In this document: piece after piece, positions 17,662-26,033 of the stretch
Numbering within the stretch: the stretch's first letter is position 1
Layout of the letters: each line of letters begins with the position of its first letter
Assembly: GCF_002419965.1 (NCBI RefSeq)
Contig: NZ_DIHC01000062.1
Location: 83,288-147,287 of the forward strand
Source: Pseudomonas sp. UBA5706
GTDB taxonomy: Bacteria; Pseudomonadota; Gammaproteobacteria; Pseudomonadales; Pseudomonadaceae
Reading direction: 5' to 3'
DNA: 64,000 nucleotides
The notes under the pieces: generated by a model
What the model saw: the letters and a program-made list of their open reading frames with translations, nothing else
Told to the model about the DNA's origin: nothing
Databases searched by the model: none
Translations under genes and position numbers: made by a program

Positions 17662-18480
17662 TCAGTTGCAGCGCACGCTCATGCCGCCGTCGACAACGAT
17701 TTCGGTGCCTGTCACAAAGCGTGATTCATCGCTGGCCAAATACAGCGCCGCATAGGCTGTATCGCGACCGTCGCCCATGAAGCCCAGCGGGATGCGGGCA
17801 AGTCGTGAATCGAGCAGCTTGCCGACGTCCCCACCAGTGCGCTGTCCTGCCAAGCGGACCTCAACCATTGGCGTATGGAGTTGACCAGGGACGACAGTGT
17901 TGACCCGGATTCCCTTCGGGGCATATTCGACAGCGGTCACGCGGCCTAACTGGATAACGCCGGCTTTGCTCGCGGCATAGGCCACCTGCGCGGATCCGGT
18001 GAAGCGGATTCCTGACGTTGACGCCGTGTTGATGATCGAGCCGCTGCCTTGGGCTTCCATGTGCGGCAGAACATGCTTACAGGTCAGAAACACGCTCTTA
18101 AGGTTGAGAGCAATTTGAGCGTCGAATTTCTCTTCGCTGAGAGCAACGGCGCCGCCAGGGGCCGAACCACCGACGTTATTCACTAGGACGTCTACGCTGC
18201 CGTAGGTGTCCTTGCACGCGGCGACCATTGCCTCCACCTCCGCACTGTCAGTCACGTCACAGACGTAAGGAGTGACATCACCGCCCTCTTCTCTGATGCG
18301 GGTGAGTGTCTCTTCCATGGGCCCCATGTCGCGGTCCACGGCGAATACTTTTGCTCCAGCCAGTGCAAAAAGCACAGCGACTGCGCGCCCATTGCCCCAA
18401 CCAGTGCCGACGCAACCTGCGCCTGTGACTATGGCGACCTTGCCGTTCAGGCGGTCGCTTTTAGGAAGTGCTTCAGTCAT
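17662..18480 (-). CDS. short-chain dehydrogenase/reductase
   Basis: A 272-residue SDR oxidoreductase. The nucleotide-binding motif is TGAGCVGTGWGNG, a lengthened version of TGxxxGxG; NNVGG follows, then the catalytic Ser (NTASTSG) and YAASK (Tyr-x-x-x-Lys). The end ETVTGTEIVVDGGMS-type block is typical of the SDR C-terminus. It should oxidise or reduce a hydroxyl or keto group with NAD(P). Only 12 bp separate it from the preceding gene, so it is co-transcribed. Confidence 0.92.
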   Translation of the reverse strand: MTEALPKSDRLNGKVAIVTGAGCVGTGWGNGRAVAVLFALAGAKVFAVDRDMGPMEETLTRIREEGGDVTPYVCDVTDSAEVEAMVAACKDTYGSVDVLVNNVGGSAPGGAVALSEEKFDAQIALNLKSVFLTCKHVLPHMEAQGSGSIINTASTSGIRFTGSAQVAYAASKAGVIQLGRVTAVEYAPKGIRVNTVVPGQLHTPMVEVRLAGQRTGGDVGKLLDSRLARIPLGFMGDGRDTAYAALYLASDESRFVTGTEIVVDGGMSVRCN

Positions 18481-18492
18481 GGGAGATCCTTA

Positions 18493-19050
18493 TTAGAGTT
18501 GAGCTGGGAGTTCGGGCTGCACGCCGGCAGGCGGCGGTACCTCAAACACCTTGATGGTCATGGAGATCAGCGTGTAGTAACCGGCGATACCGACCAGATC
18601 GACAGCGGCATCATTGCCAAGGACTTCGATAAACCGCTGGTATGTCTCGTCTGTCACGTATCGCTGTGAATGCAATTCGTGGATGAAGCGATACACCAGC
18701 TCTTCATCGTCACGCTCGAAGGGCGGCTTCTGACCATCGCGAACCGCGTCGATAATGTCGGGGGACAACCCTGCATCGAGGGCGAATGGCTTATGAGCCG
18801 CCCATTCGTACTCAGCCAGCCAATAACGGCCCATCATTAAAATGGCGAGCTCTGAAAGGCGGGGCTCCAGGCAGCTGTCATAGCGGCAATAGCGACCCAG
18901 TGCCTGTGCGCATTCGGCCAGTTCCGGGCGGTGCAGCCAGATGGCCAATGGACCTCGAACGCCTTTGCGCGGGCCGTTGGCAATGCGCTCGTAAATAACC
19001 TGCTGCGCATCGCTCAGGTGGTCGGGATCAACTGGAGGTAGACGATTCAT
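18493..19050 (-). CDS. carboxymuconolactone decarboxylase/AhpD-family protein
   Basis: A 185-residue all-helical protein. The family core is RLSELAILMMGRYWLAEYEWAAHKPFALDAGLS, with E-x-E-W-x-x-H at the active position. The CxxC of the AhpD peroxidase branch is absent, which places it with the decarboxylase-like branch. It probably acts on a lactone or ring-cleavage product. It starts 19 bp after the transporter stop and is part of the same operon. Confidence 0.9.
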   Translation of the reverse strand: MNRLPPVDPDHLSDAQQVIYERIANGPRKGVRGPLAIWLHRPELAECAQALGRYCRYDSCLEPRLSELAILMMGRYWLAEYEWAAHKPFALDAGLSPDIIDAVRDGQKPPFERDDEELVYRFIHELHSQRYVTDETYQRFIEVLGNDAAVDLVGIAGYYTLISMTIKVFEVPPPAGVQPELPAQL

Positions 19051-19069
19051 GGCGAGTTCCTCGACAGCT

Positions 19070-20398
19070 TTAGGACTGAGTTTGTGATTTGGTTACCAGC
19101 TCTTTCTGAGCGAGAGGCTCAGCGTCAGGCGGAGGGCGCAAAAGGCTGCGACCCGGCATGCGGCCTGTTTCGCGCTTGAAGTCCTCGGGGTTGAATGCGC
19201 CTTCCCAGCGCGCAATTGCAAACACGGCGATGGTGTTGCCCACGATGTTGGTCAGGGCAGTGGCAGTGGCCATGATGCGATCAATGCCGAAGAGCAATCC
19301 GAGACCACTGAGAGGCAGTGTCTGGACCGACTGCAGTGTTGCAGCAAGTTTGATGAAAGCGCCGCCAGCAACGGTGGTGCCCCCTTTAGAGGTGATACTC
19401 AGGATTGCCAGCAACCCCAGTTGTTGCCACAGAGAGAAAGGCGTATCGGTCGCTTGTGCAATGAACCCAATAGCGATCGCCATGTAGATGGCGGTACCGT
19501 CCAGGTTGAAGCTGTAGCCCGCGGGCAGCACAAACCCGACCACCACTTCATCGCATCCGCTTCGCTTGAGCTTTTCAATCAGGCGTGGGAAGGCAACCTC
19601 GCCAGACGCGGTGCCAAACACCAGCAGGATCTCATCCCGGATAAGCCGCAGTACGCTTCCAAATGGCAGGCCGATCGACCAACTGATAGAGCCCAGCACG
19701 CCGAAGACAAAAATCAGTGAAGCTGCGTAATACACCGCGATTAGCTTGAGCAGATAAAGCAGAGTGTCGCCACCGTAGCTTCCGATGGCCGCGGCCATGG
19801 CGCCGAACGCTCCGAGCGGCGCCAGCTTCATGATGAAACTGAGCATCTTGAACAAAATGCTCTGCGCTTCATCAATCGCTTTAACAGCAATAGAGTCAGG
19901 GCCACAGACTCGGTTGATGGCGATGCCCGCCAGCACGGAAATGATGAGGACCTGGATGATGTCGCCTTTGGCGAACGCATCGACCAAGGTGTGCGGAATC
20001 AAGCTCAGTGCATAGTTGACCATCGACACGCTGCCGGCTGCCGAGGTGGCCTTAATAGCCTCACTGGACTCCGCCATTGTCGTGGCATGAAGCCCAACAC
20101 CGGGCTGTACAACGTTCACCAGAATGAATCCGATGATCATTGCAACCGTGCTGACGACTTCGAAATAGAGGAGTGATTTGATGCCCAGCCGGCCTAGTTT
20201 GCGCATGTCCTGGACATGCGTCAGACCATGCACCAGAGTCACGAAGACGATCGGCGCGAGCATCATCTTGAGGAGCGCGATAAAGGCCTGGCCAAGGGGT
20301 TTCATCGCAACGGCCCATTCGGGCGCAGCGAAGCCCAGGATGACTGCAGCGACCAGTGCTACGAGCACCTGGACGTGGAGCTTCTTCAACTGTTTCAT
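19070..20398 (-). CDS. DctA-type dicarboxylate:cation symporter
   Basis: A 442-residue inner-membrane transporter of the dicarboxylate/amino acid:cation symporter family with about eight membrane helices and two re-entrant hairpins. Family motifs: the hairpin region GTASGEVAFPRLIEKL (the Ser-rich motif of DctA is altered), GYSFNLDGTAIYM, SKGGTTVAGGAFI and ALTNIVGNTIAVF. It is the first gene of the operon and is divergent from a LysR regulator. It probably imports the organic acid that the rest of the operon degrades. The altered hairpin motif suggests a substrate other than plain C4-dicarboxylates. Confidence 0.93.
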   Translation of the reverse strand: MKQLKKLHVQVLVALVAAVILGFAAPEWAVAMKPLGQAFIALLKMMLAPIVFVTLVHGLTHVQDMRKLGRLGIKSLLYFEVVSTVAMIIGFILVNVVQPGVGLHATTMAESSEAIKATSAAGSVSMVNYALSLIPHTLVDAFAKGDIIQVLIISVLAGIAINRVCGPDSIAVKAIDEAQSILFKMLSFIMKLAPLGAFGAMAAAIGSYGGDTLLYLLKLIAVYYAASLIFVFGVLGSISWSIGLPFGSVLRLIRDEILLVFGTASGEVAFPRLIEKLKRSGCDEVVVGFVLPAGYSFNLDGTAIYMAIAIGFIAQATDTPFSLWQQLGLLAILSITSKGGTTVAGGAFIKLAATLQSVQTLPLSGLGLLFGIDRIMATATALTNIVGNTIAVFAIARWEGAFNPEDFKRETGRMPGRSLLRPPPDAEPLAQKELVTKSQTQS

Positions 20399-20535
20399 GG
20401 CTGTTCCTCGCCCTTAAGGGCGTCATTGTTCTTGTCGTATCGCGTGTTGCGGTCGCCATCAACCAGCAACGAGCCATATAACCCGAGCATAGAAAAAACC
20501 AGTACTAGTCGCAAAAACCTTATTTTGATACAAAG

Positions 20536-20554
20536 CCATGCTCATAAAGCATGG
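20536..20554. promoter_or_regulatory. LysR-type operator candidate
   Basis: CCATGCT-CATAA-AGCATGG, a perfect 7-bp inverted repeat containing the T-N11-A form of LysR sites. It lies just before the LysR start and 138 bp from the divergent dctA-like start, as expected for autoregulation and activation of the operon. Confidence 0.65.
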
Positions 20555-20562
20555 AGAGTGCC

Positions 20563-21498
20563 ATGGACATCAGAGAGCTCCGGTCTTTTGCGAAAGTTGC
20601 CCATTGCGGCAGCTTCAGCCGCGCCGCTCGCGAGTTATTTATCGCCCAACCGGCCTTGAGCCGTCAGATCGCGAAACTGGAAGAGGAGCTGCAGGTCGCT
20701 CTGTTTGTCAGGCACGGGAAAGGAGTGGAGCTCACCGCTGCTGGCTCACGACTGCTCGAGCGCGCGGAGGTCATGCTGCGGTTCGCAGAAGAGACGTCTG
20801 ATCATGTCCGCAACGCCGGTGCGGTAGAACGCGGACACTTGGCAGTCGGTCTGCCCCCGACCCTTGGCACAGTGGTCGGGCCTCAGCTGATAGCGAAATT
20901 TCAGGAGCGCTGGCCGAAGGCTTCGCTGCATGTGCTTGAGGGGCTTAGCACGTCTCTGCAGGAATGGTTGCTGAGCGGCAGAATTGAGGTGGCTATCGTC
21001 TACAACCAACCCTTGATCGAGTCCTTCGACGTGCGTCCATTGTTCAGCGAGCCGATGGTCCTGGTCGGCCCGCCAGGCGAGCCCATCAGATCGGTGCGCC
21101 TTGCTGAACTTGCTGATATGCCTTTGATATTGCCGGGACTGCCTCACAGCAATCGGCGTCTCCTGGAGCAGGTCGCGGCCCAGAATGGATTTCGACTTAA
21201 AACCCGCCTGGAGGTGGACAGCGTCAGTCTTATGAAGCGGCTGGTTTCTGAAGGGCATGGCTACTGCATTCTTGCTCATGCGGCTGTCCAGCAAGACATC
21301 GCAAAGGGCATCCTCGTCGCGCACTCGATCGAGCGACCAGGGATCAGGTCGGTTGTGTCGATCACAACATTGAAAGACCGGCGCCGTTCAAGATTAGCGA
21401 TGAGTTGGGAGAAAATACTCTTGGAAACGCTTGAGGAACTCACGTCCGAAGGGGCCTGGCACGAAGCCGTAGTGTGGCTAGGGCCAGAGCAGCTATAG
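20563..21498 (+). CDS. LysR-family transcriptional regulator
   Basis: A 311-residue LysR regulator. The start at 20563 (MDIRELRSFAKVAHCGSFSRAAREL) is supported by GGAGAG just upstream. The helix-turn-helix covers residues 1-60 (QPALSRQIAKLEEELQVALF), followed by a periplasmic-binding-protein-like effector domain. It is divergent from the seven-gene operon 20398-13967 and is the likely local activator, with the inducer being a pathway compound. The effector domain resembles those of aromatic or organic-acid regulators. Confidence 0.93.
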   Translation: MDIRELRSFAKVAHCGSFSRAARELFIAQPALSRQIAKLEEELQVALFVRHGKGVELTAAGSRLLERAEVMLRFAEETSDHVRNAGAVERGHLAVGLPPTLGTVVGPQLIAKFQERWPKASLHVLEGLSTSLQEWLLSGRIEVAIVYNQPLIESFDVRPLFSEPMVLVGPPGEPIRSVRLAELADMPLILPGLPHSNRRLLEQVAAQNGFRLKTRLEVDSVSLMKRLVSEGHGYCILAHAAVQQDIAKGILVAHSIERPGIRSVVSITTLKDRRRSRLAMSWEKILLETLEELTSEGAWHEAVVWLGPEQL

Positions 21499-21514
21499 TC
21501 GAGGTAGAGGTCAG

Positions 21515-22177
21515 CTTTCGGTAAAATCGGTGTTTAGCAGATCATCGAGCAAACTGCCTTGTTCAGGACTGATCTGCTCGCTGCGGTTGGCAAATCGGTG
21601 GCGCTTGAGGAGGGCGATCTCGTGGGTCAGTTGCTCGATGATGGTCTCATCGCGGTGAATCTTTCCGCTCATGTTGTCGACCTCGACAGCAACTGAGCAG
21701 CGAATACTCGCAGCTGGTCGGCGGTCATTTGGTCGAGATTGGGCGAAGAAGTCATGCCAAGACGCCTACGGCAGCAGGCTCGACTGTTAATTGCAGCCTT
21801 TTGAAGGGTAGTGATTGTAGTGCCAGCGCCAACGCATTGCCTAGGCAGGCCGAGCACCAATGCGAAGTCGCTCAATATTCATTTCCAGCTCGCTACCTTG
21901 TCGAATGCCTGGCCATTGAAACTTGCCCTGGTTTAAACGGCGTGCCGTCACGCCAAACACCGATCCCGTTGTGCACCATCACTTTCAAGCTATTGGCACG
22001 TCGATTGGCAAGGAGATAAGCGCAGTGCGACTTCGCCGCGCCAAATACCGCCATTACTCTGGCCAAGGCTGTCTCAGTATCGGTACGCATGTCCATGAGC
22101 TCAGTGGTCAACGGCGGGCTGGCGCCACCTAGAGCCGATAAGCTTGACGTTGTATTCGGGATTAGTTGACCACTACA
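21515..22177 (-). mobile_element. decayed IS66-family element (left end, TnpB, start of TnpC)
   Basis: Reading leftward from 22177: a terminus beginning TGTAGTGGTCAACTAATC, an ORF starting MDMRTDTETALARVMAVFGAAK and continuing ANRRANSLKVMVHNGIGVW and ALVLGLPRQCVGAG (TnpB of IS66), then MTSSPNLDQMTADQLRVFAAQLL and HRDETIIEQLTHEIALLKRHRFANRSEQISPEQGS (TnpC N-terminus). Frames are broken in several places and TnpC stops near 21515. The terminus matches the sequence at the right edge of the window (63923). Confidence 0.85.
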
Positions 22178-22832
22178 CATTCATCGCAGGCGAAAGCGAT
22201 TGCCGGACACCTTCCAGCCCCGCTAGCGTGAAGCATTTGAGGTGTTCAGCGAGCGATTGTGCGGGCAGGGTCAGCATGTCTTGAACTGGCGCTGGCGCCG
22301 CCCTGCTGCCAACGAGCAGCATCAGACAAGGCGCCATTACGCAGACCATGCATCGTGAAAGCACTGGATCATCTTTTGGCAGGCCCACGATCGCCGCGAC
22401 GAAACCGCGAATAATTTCCGATTTGGGCAGGATGCCATCGTTCATCAGTGCTTCGAAATGAACCGACGGTGACAGCAATTCTCGAGCACATACGCGAACC
22501 GGCCAGCCGTGTTCGGAATAAATCCGCTCAACGAGGCTATCAATGAAATGCCCGAGCTTCTGCTTGGCCGATCCAGACCCAGCTTCCAGTGCCATGAGTG
22601 TATCCAGGCTAATGAGTCGCCGATGCCCTTCTAGTAATACTGCCTGATAAAGACCGCTGCGTCCGCCAAAGTGGTAGTTGATTGCAGCGAGGTCTACCTC
22701 AGCCATCATGGCGACAGCTTTACTCGACGTTTCGGCATATCCGCCCTGAGCAAACAGTAATCCCGCAGCTTCTAGAATCTTGCTGCGGGTCAGGTCTCCA
22801 TCGACCCGGGGGGTACGGCGTGCTGCGGTCAT
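22173..22832 (-). CDS. TetR-family repressor, 3' end formed by an IS terminus
   Basis: About 219 residues from the ATG at 22832, which has AGGAA upstream. The TetR helix-turn-helix is LTRSKILEAAGLLFAQGGYAETSSKAVAMMAEVDLAAINYHF, and the C-terminal domain resembles the CecR/DUF1956 type. The stop codon TAG lies inside the TGTAGTGGTC terminus of the IS66 remnant, so the last residues come from the junction and the native C-terminus may be slightly trimmed. It is divergent from the serine hydrolase at 22976. A decayed relative of its C-terminal half lies at 29.5-29.8 kb. Confidence 0.88.
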   Translation of the reverse strand: MTAARRTPRVDGDLTRSKILEAAGLLFAQGGYAETSSKAVAMMAEVDLAAINYHFGGRSGLYQAVLLEGHRRLISLDTLMALEAGSGSAKQKLGHFIDSLVERIYSEHGWPVRVCARELLSPSVHFEALMNDGILPKSEIIRGFVAAIVGLPKDDPVLSRCMVCVMAPCLMLLVGSRAAPAPVQDMLTLPAQSLAEHLKCFTLAGLEGVRQSLSPAMNV

Positions 22833-22937
22833 TGCAGTTCCTGCTAGGTTGGCTGGCAACTATTATCCCTCGACTCGTACGCCCAAGTCACTTCAGGAAA
22901 AATAATTATTTGCAGTTCAAATAGAATTTTAACTAAA

Positions 22938-22951
22938 GTGTATGTCTACAC
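22938..22951. promoter_or_regulatory. candidate TetR operator
   Basis: GTGTA-TGTC-TACAC, a perfect palindrome in the divergent region, 25 bp before the serine-hydrolase start. An AAATAATTATTT palindrome lies a little further left. Either could be the repressor site; placement is the only evidence. Confidence 0.45.
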
Positions 22952-22975
22952 CACTGACTATACAAAGGAGTATCC

Positions 22976-24145
22976 ATGTCCTTACCCCTCACCTCAGACG
23001 CGCTGACCCTGAATGCGGATGCCCTGTCCCGGTTGGACGCCAGTATTCAGTCTGATATAGACCAAGGGAAGCATTTCGGGGCATCTATCATTGTCGCCCA
23101 CAGAGGCGTTATTCAGCACCGCAAGTGCTTTGGGACTGTTGCGCCTGGGCGCGCCGCCGCACCCGATGATCTGTACCTGATGATGTCGTTGTCGAAATCT
23201 TTCACAGCAGCCTTGACCCTTCGAGCGATCGACCTAGGACGATATACTCTGGATACACGAGTTGCCGATTTCATCCCCGAATTCGCAGCCGGTGGCAAGC
23301 AGCGCGTTACTGTCCGCCAGTTGCTTACCCACACTGCAGGCACCTACGCCAGCTTCGTTCCGCCACCGCCGCTTGCCCCCAGCGACCTTGGGCAATTGGC
23401 CAGAAACGTCGCGGCTGTATCCGCGTTGCCCGCCACTAATACGCCGGGCGAGCGAGTGGTCTATAACCCGTTCGCGAGCTACGCAGTGCTCGGCCAGCTG
23501 CTGGTCGTGACCGATCCGCTTAAGCGGTCATTTCGCGATATCGCGCGGGAGGACTTGTTCGAGCCTCTGGGCATGCACCAGACCTGTTACGGTCTGTCGC
23601 CCGATACGCCGGGCCGTGTACCCGTCGCTTTTACCGAGCGTAATAGCAACGCTAACACCGCGCAGACCGCGGCTTTGCTCAACCTTCACTTGCAGGAGGA
23701 CAGCGAGCACCCCGCTGGTGGTGCGTTCAGCACTGTTGACGATGTGTTGCTTTTTGCAGAGGCCTTGCGTCCAGGCGGCGCGTTATCAGGCAAGCGGCTG
23801 ATATCCCCAGCGCTGCAAGCCTATGCTGCGCAAAATCATACAGGGAACATGGGCAATGGTGCATGGGATGCGTACCGCGAAGCTCACGGCCTGCCTGAAT
23901 ATCCAGCCAACTTCTCCTTGCTGGGTGGCTATGTTAGAGGTTCGGGGCATTATATCAACGGTGCTGGTTTCACGGCTTCGCCAGAAACCTTCTACGCCGT
24001 TGGCGGTGGGTCGACAATGTGGTGGGTTGACCCCATACGTGAAATCACGTTTGTGTTTTTAAGCGCCGGATTTATCGAGGGCTTGGCGCATTTCGAGCGG
24101 TTGTGCCGTTTAGGCGACCTCGTATCAGCCTCCTGGACTGACTGA
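22976..24145 (+). CDS. serine hydrolase of the beta-lactamase (class C/esterase) family
   Basis: A 389-residue protein without a signal peptide. The catalytic S-x-x-K is MSLSKSF (near residue 75), VYNPFASY is in the position of the Y-x-N/S motif, and LLTHTAG is the usual strand-helix signature. Such enzymes are esterases or D-stereospecific peptidases rather than true beta-lactamases when cytosolic. AAAGGAG precedes the ATG. It is divergent from the TetR gene and is followed 25 bp later by the pagL relic, so TetR probably controls both. Confidence 0.9.
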   Translation: MSLPLTSDALTLNADALSRLDASIQSDIDQGKHFGASIIVAHRGVIQHRKCFGTVAPGRAAAPDDLYLMMSLSKSFTAALTLRAIDLGRYTLDTRVADFIPEFAAGGKQRVTVRQLLTHTAGTYASFVPPPPLAPSDLGQLARNVAAVSALPATNTPGERVVYNPFASYAVLGQLLVVTDPLKRSFRDIAREDLFEPLGMHQTCYGLSPDTPGRVPVAFTERNSNANTAQTAALLNLHLQEDSEHPAGGAFSTVDDVLLFAEALRPGGALSGKRLISPALQAYAAQNHTGNMGNGAWDAYREAHGLPEYPANFSLLGGYVRGSGHYINGAGFTASPETFYAVGGGSTMWWVDPIREITFVFLSAGFIEGLAHFERLCRLGDLVSASWTD

Positions 24146-24170
24146 AAAATGCAATGGAGTGGAAAGGTGT

Positions 24171-24697
24171 ATGAGCGCGTTTTCGATTAAAAAACAGTTT
24201 GCAGTTGGTCTGCTGTCCTTTTTGGCTACAGCCGCAGAAGGCGCTGAATTATCGGGGGCATTGGGGGCCACATCTCAAGGCGATCTTACTGCGCGTGCAG
24301 CTTTGGGATACGATTGGAACAAAGCCTGGCTTTCTTCCACGACGGGAAAACTCACGGGGTACTGGGATCTGGGATATACCTATTGGGGAAGCGGTGAAAA
24401 GGCAGGGGGGCGTCACTCACTTTCGTTTGCACCTGTTTTTTCGTCTATGAGTTTGGCCAGGGTGACGTGAGGCCTTTTGTCGAGGCTGGGATTGGGGTCG
24501 CTCTATTTTCCGGCAGCCGTTCAGGGGATCAAGATTTAGGCTCGGCCTTCAATTTCGAGAATCGCATTGGTGCAGGCCTGAAGCTTGGCCAGACGCAGAG
24601 AATAGGTCTGAGAGTGATTCACTATTCAAATGCCGGCATTGCGCAACCTAACGACGGCATTGAGTCATATTCGCTATTTTATGTCCACGCGATATAA
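24171..24697 (+). pseudogene. pagL: PagL-type lipid A 3-O-deacylase, frameshifted
   Basis: Two overlapping frames give one outer-membrane beta-barrel of about 175 residues. Part 1 has a signal peptide and the barrel start (ELSGALGATSQGDLTARAALGYDW); part 2 has RPFVEAGIGVALFSG, FENRIGAGLKLG and the catalytic H-Y-S-N block followed by GIESYSLFYVHAI. The frames meet at a T6 run (24436-24441), where a two-base excess or one-base loss breaks VFVYEFGQGD. All catalytic elements survive in part 2, so either the break is recent or it is a sequencing error. PagL removes the 3-O acyl chain of lipid A. GGAAAGG precedes the chosen start. Confidence 0.87.
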
Positions 24698-25030
24698 GTC
24701 TGGCCTCTTACTTTCCATGTAGGTCCGACACGCAGGTCCAGCGCGAGCTGAGCATAGCGGTCCGGAGAACGATTAATGCGCAGGTAACTCTTACGATTTA
24801 TGCAGCAACCCCCGTGAAATACGGAGGGACGATAATTATCCCGTATGGCACAGACGGCCGCTGCCGTTGGATGCTCCATAAGCGCACTGCTTTTGAGTCG
24901 AGATTAACACTGTGTTGCTCAAGCAGGGCGAGGCGCGCCGCACTGCCGCTGCCGTGTGACGTATACCTGGATCGCAACTGGAGTTGATCATCGGGTGATC
25001 AGTCTCCGCATCGCGCAAAACCGTTTAAAT
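24698..25030. other. intergenic stretch between pagL and the inositol-like operon
   Basis: Convergent gene ends flank this stretch. Only short unsupported frames are present. Nothing else recognised apart from the terminator that follows. Confidence 0.5.
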
Positions 25031-25058
25031 AGAAGAGACCGCCTAAGCGGCCTCTTCT
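25031..25058. terminator. intrinsic terminator of the minus-strand sugar operon
   Basis: AGAAGAG-A-CCGC, loop CTAA, then GCGG-C-CTCTTCT, flanked by A/T-rich sequence. It sits two bases past the stop codon of the gene at 25061. Confidence 0.85.
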
Positions 25059-25060
25059 TA

Positions 25061-25963
25061 CTATCTGAAGTATTTATCGACGTAAGACTGAATCTCGCGG
25101 CGCATGTAGCGACCTGAGTCATCAGCGCGCTCTTCCCATCCGAATACGCATGCGGTGACGATGCCGTCGAAGCCGGTTTTCGCCAGTGAGCTGAAGAACA
25201 GATCCCAGTCGATTTCGCCCTGATGCATGTCCATGTGCTGGTGCACGGTAACCTTGGCTCCTGGTGGGTTGACGATGTAGCGCAACCCGGATGACGCCTT
25301 GTGATTGTAGGTGTCGGCGATGTGCACGTGAGCGATCATCGGTCCTGCTTCGGCGATCATCTTCGCCATGTCATCACCGAAGTAGAAGGTGTGCGGCGTG
25401 CAGTAGAGAAACTTGACGTTATGCGAGCCGATGGTTTTCAGCATGTCTAGCGCCGGTTGAAGGGTTTCGCACCAGTCTTCAGGGTGGGGCTCGACGTTCA
25501 GAGTCACGCCTTCCTTTTCCAGCACCGGCACCAACTCCTCCATGGAACGCCACCAGGCGGCTTCGCTGGATTCGTGGCTGTGGGAGCCACCGCAGCAACT
25601 GACCTTATGGCCGCGATCAGGGGAGGGGCCTCGGCCGAATTCCGAGTTCATGGTCGTGCAACCCATCTCCACAGCGATCTGGATCGCTTCCTTCCAGTAA
25701 TTCACGGCCGCGCGGCGCTCATCCTCATGAGGGCTGGCCCAGCGGTACATTGGCAGCAACGAAGCGAGCTGCAGGTTGTGGTCGCGCAGCGCCTTTCTAA
25801 ACTCGCTGATGCGCTCCTTGTGCGCGCGGGGGCGTACCCACCATGGCAGGAAGTCGTCCCGGGGAGATAGCTCCAGGTATTCATAGCCCAGTTCAGCAGT
25901 CTTGCGGCACAGATCGGGCAGGCTGAGGTGACGATGCATGTAGGGATCGAGCGCGATTTTCAT
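25061..25963 (-). CDS. TIM-barrel sugar isomerase/epimerase, IolH-like
   Basis: A 300-residue xylose-isomerase-like TIM barrel (AP_endonuc_2 family). Motifs: MKIALDPYMHRHLSLPDLCRKTAELGYEYLELSPR at the start, then metal-binding E and H positions in NSEFGRGP, NVEPHPEDW, HVHIADTYNHKASSG and VTVHQHMDMHQGEIDWD. The overall pattern resembles proteins annotated IolH in inositol clusters. It is the last gene of a three-gene minus-strand operon with a Gfo/Idh/MocA dehydrogenase and a second TIM barrel, consistent with oxidation then isomerisation or dehydration of a cyclitol or sugar. Confidence 0.85.
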   Translation of the reverse strand: MKIALDPYMHRHLSLPDLCRKTAELGYEYLELSPRDDFLPWWVRPRAHKERISEFRKALRDHNLQLASLLPMYRWASPHEDERRAAVNYWKEAIQIAVEMGCTTMNSEFGRGPSPDRGHKVSCCGGSHSHESSEAAWWRSMEELVPVLEKEGVTLNVEPHPEDWCETLQPALDMLKTIGSHNVKFLYCTPHTFYFGDDMAKMIAEAGPMIAHVHIADTYNHKASSGLRYIVNPPGAKVTVHQHMDMHQGEIDWDLFFSSLAKTGFDGIVTACVFGWEERADDSGRYMRREIQSYVDKYFR

Positions 25964-26033
25964 TTGTTGTTCTCCAGAGCAATTGCGGGCGCATATTCAG
26001 GTTGGTCAATGTGGTAGGCAGAGACGCCAGGCG

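Noticed and set aside
22976..24145. True class C beta-lactamase
   Set aside because: S-x-x-K is present, but there is no signal peptide and no clear KTG block, so it is better called a serine hydrolase or esterase of the family.
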